DNA from: Lutimaribacter degradans
GTDB lineage: Bacteria > Pseudomonadota > Alphaproteobacteria > Rhodobacterales > Rhodobacteraceae
Direction: 5' to 3'
Assembly: GCF_023703375.1 (NCBI RefSeq)
Contig: NZ_JAMQGO010000012.1
Coordinates: 50,766-114,765, forward strand
DNA length: 64,000 bases
Position 1 is the stretch's first letter. Every line of letters starts with the position of its first letter. Below are positions 63,904-64,000 of the stretch, one piece after another. The notes beneath the pieces were generated by a model. It saw nothing but the letters and a program-made list of their open reading frames with translations, did not search any database and was not told the origin of the DNA. The translations under genes were made by a program, and so were the position numbers.

Positions 63904-64000
63904 GGGTCAGGACCCATTGATTTCTGCGAGGCGGCGTGATTCACGGTTCGAAAAACGAGCGGTGAACATGTCTGATCTCTTCTGGTTGACCGACGCCCAG
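63904..64000 (+). mobile_element. IS5-family insertion sequence, left end (partial)
   Basis: Left terminal repeat starts GGGTCAGGACCCATTGATTT at 63904 next to a TA dinucleotide (63902-63903), the usual target of this group. A transposase gene begins 64 bp inside. The element continues beyond the window. Confidence 0.8.
63968..64000 (+). CDS. IS5-family transposase, 3'-partial
   Basis: Only 11 codons are visible: MSDLFWLTDAQ. This matches the N-terminus of DUF4096-type IS5 transposases (MSDLFWLTDAQMxRL...). No more can be said as the window ends. Confidence 0.8.
   Translation, partial: MSDLFWLTDAQ

Overview
The window is a gene-dense, high-GC chromosomal segment from an alphaproteobacterium of the family Rhodobacteraceae (Roseobacter/Rhodobacter lineage). 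The evidence is protein content: three ethylmalonyl-CoA pathway enzymes, a second-type heat-shock sigma factor resembling RpoHII, a capsule-export protein with a long N-terminal extension, an FeS-cluster photolyase/cryptochrome with cysteines spaced as in CryB/PhrB, and dispersed repeats of a kind I recall from this family. It is mostly core genome. The only mobile element visible is the left end of an IS5-family insertion sequence at the right edge.

Layout. 1-9.5 kb: ethylmalonyl-CoA pathway genes mcd (5'-truncated), ecm and ccr, interleaved with an SHMT-like PLP enzyme, deoD, a GNAT acetyltransferase, a DUF4168 secreted protein and a PlsB-like acyltransferase. 9.7-13.8 kb: a RecD-like helicase, an SDR, and a TIGR02186/TauE pair. 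13.9-18.7 kb: a complete BMP-type (nucleoside) ABC importer. 18.9-25.3 kb: rimI-tsaB-nfuA-usp-ilvE, a GDYXXLXY/DUF2157 membrane pair and trpS. 25.4-33.8 kb: a pseudo-rhomboid, murJ, a small membrane protein, glnD, an LpoA-like lipoprotein, rsmI and yraN. 33.8-38.4 kb: gshB, an HSL-type hydrolase, comM, a histidine phosphatase and cobU. 38.5-45 kb: rpoHII, a ChaN-like protein, coaBC, dut, a membrane-tethered MoeB-like protein and an M3 peptidase. 45-50 kb: a 21-bp-phased repeat array, then algC-like phosphomutase, kdsA, kpsE-like and kpsT-like capsule/Kdo genes. 50.3-56 kb: mreB-mreC-mreD-mrdA-rodA elongasome operon. 56-64 kb: a GhrA-like reductase, SseB-like protein, uracil-DNA-glycosylase-like protein, rlmJ, leuA with its leader peptide, an SDR, the photolyase and the IS5 end.

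How the parts fit. ccr, ecm and mcd supply successive steps of acetyl-CoA assimilation and carry candidate palindromic control sites. rpoHII has upstream of it a sequence matching the ECF11-type (RpoE-ChrR) promoter pattern exactly, and the photolyase at 61.9 kb belongs to a family controlled by RpoHII in Rhodobacter sphaeroides, so both may belong to the photo-oxidative stress response. The elongasome, MurJ and LpoA-like genes serve envelope growth; the Kdo and capsule genes serve surface polysaccharide. comM has a CtrA-like site, consistent with CtrA control of competence genes in this family.

The most unusual features are non-coding: an array of seven CCGCGCGGTT-type palindromes, three pairs of which are exactly 21 bp apart (45.06-45.28 kb); a 28-residue leucine-rich leader peptide with nested stem-loops before leuA; and a structured region with a clean minus-strand terminator downstream of trpS.
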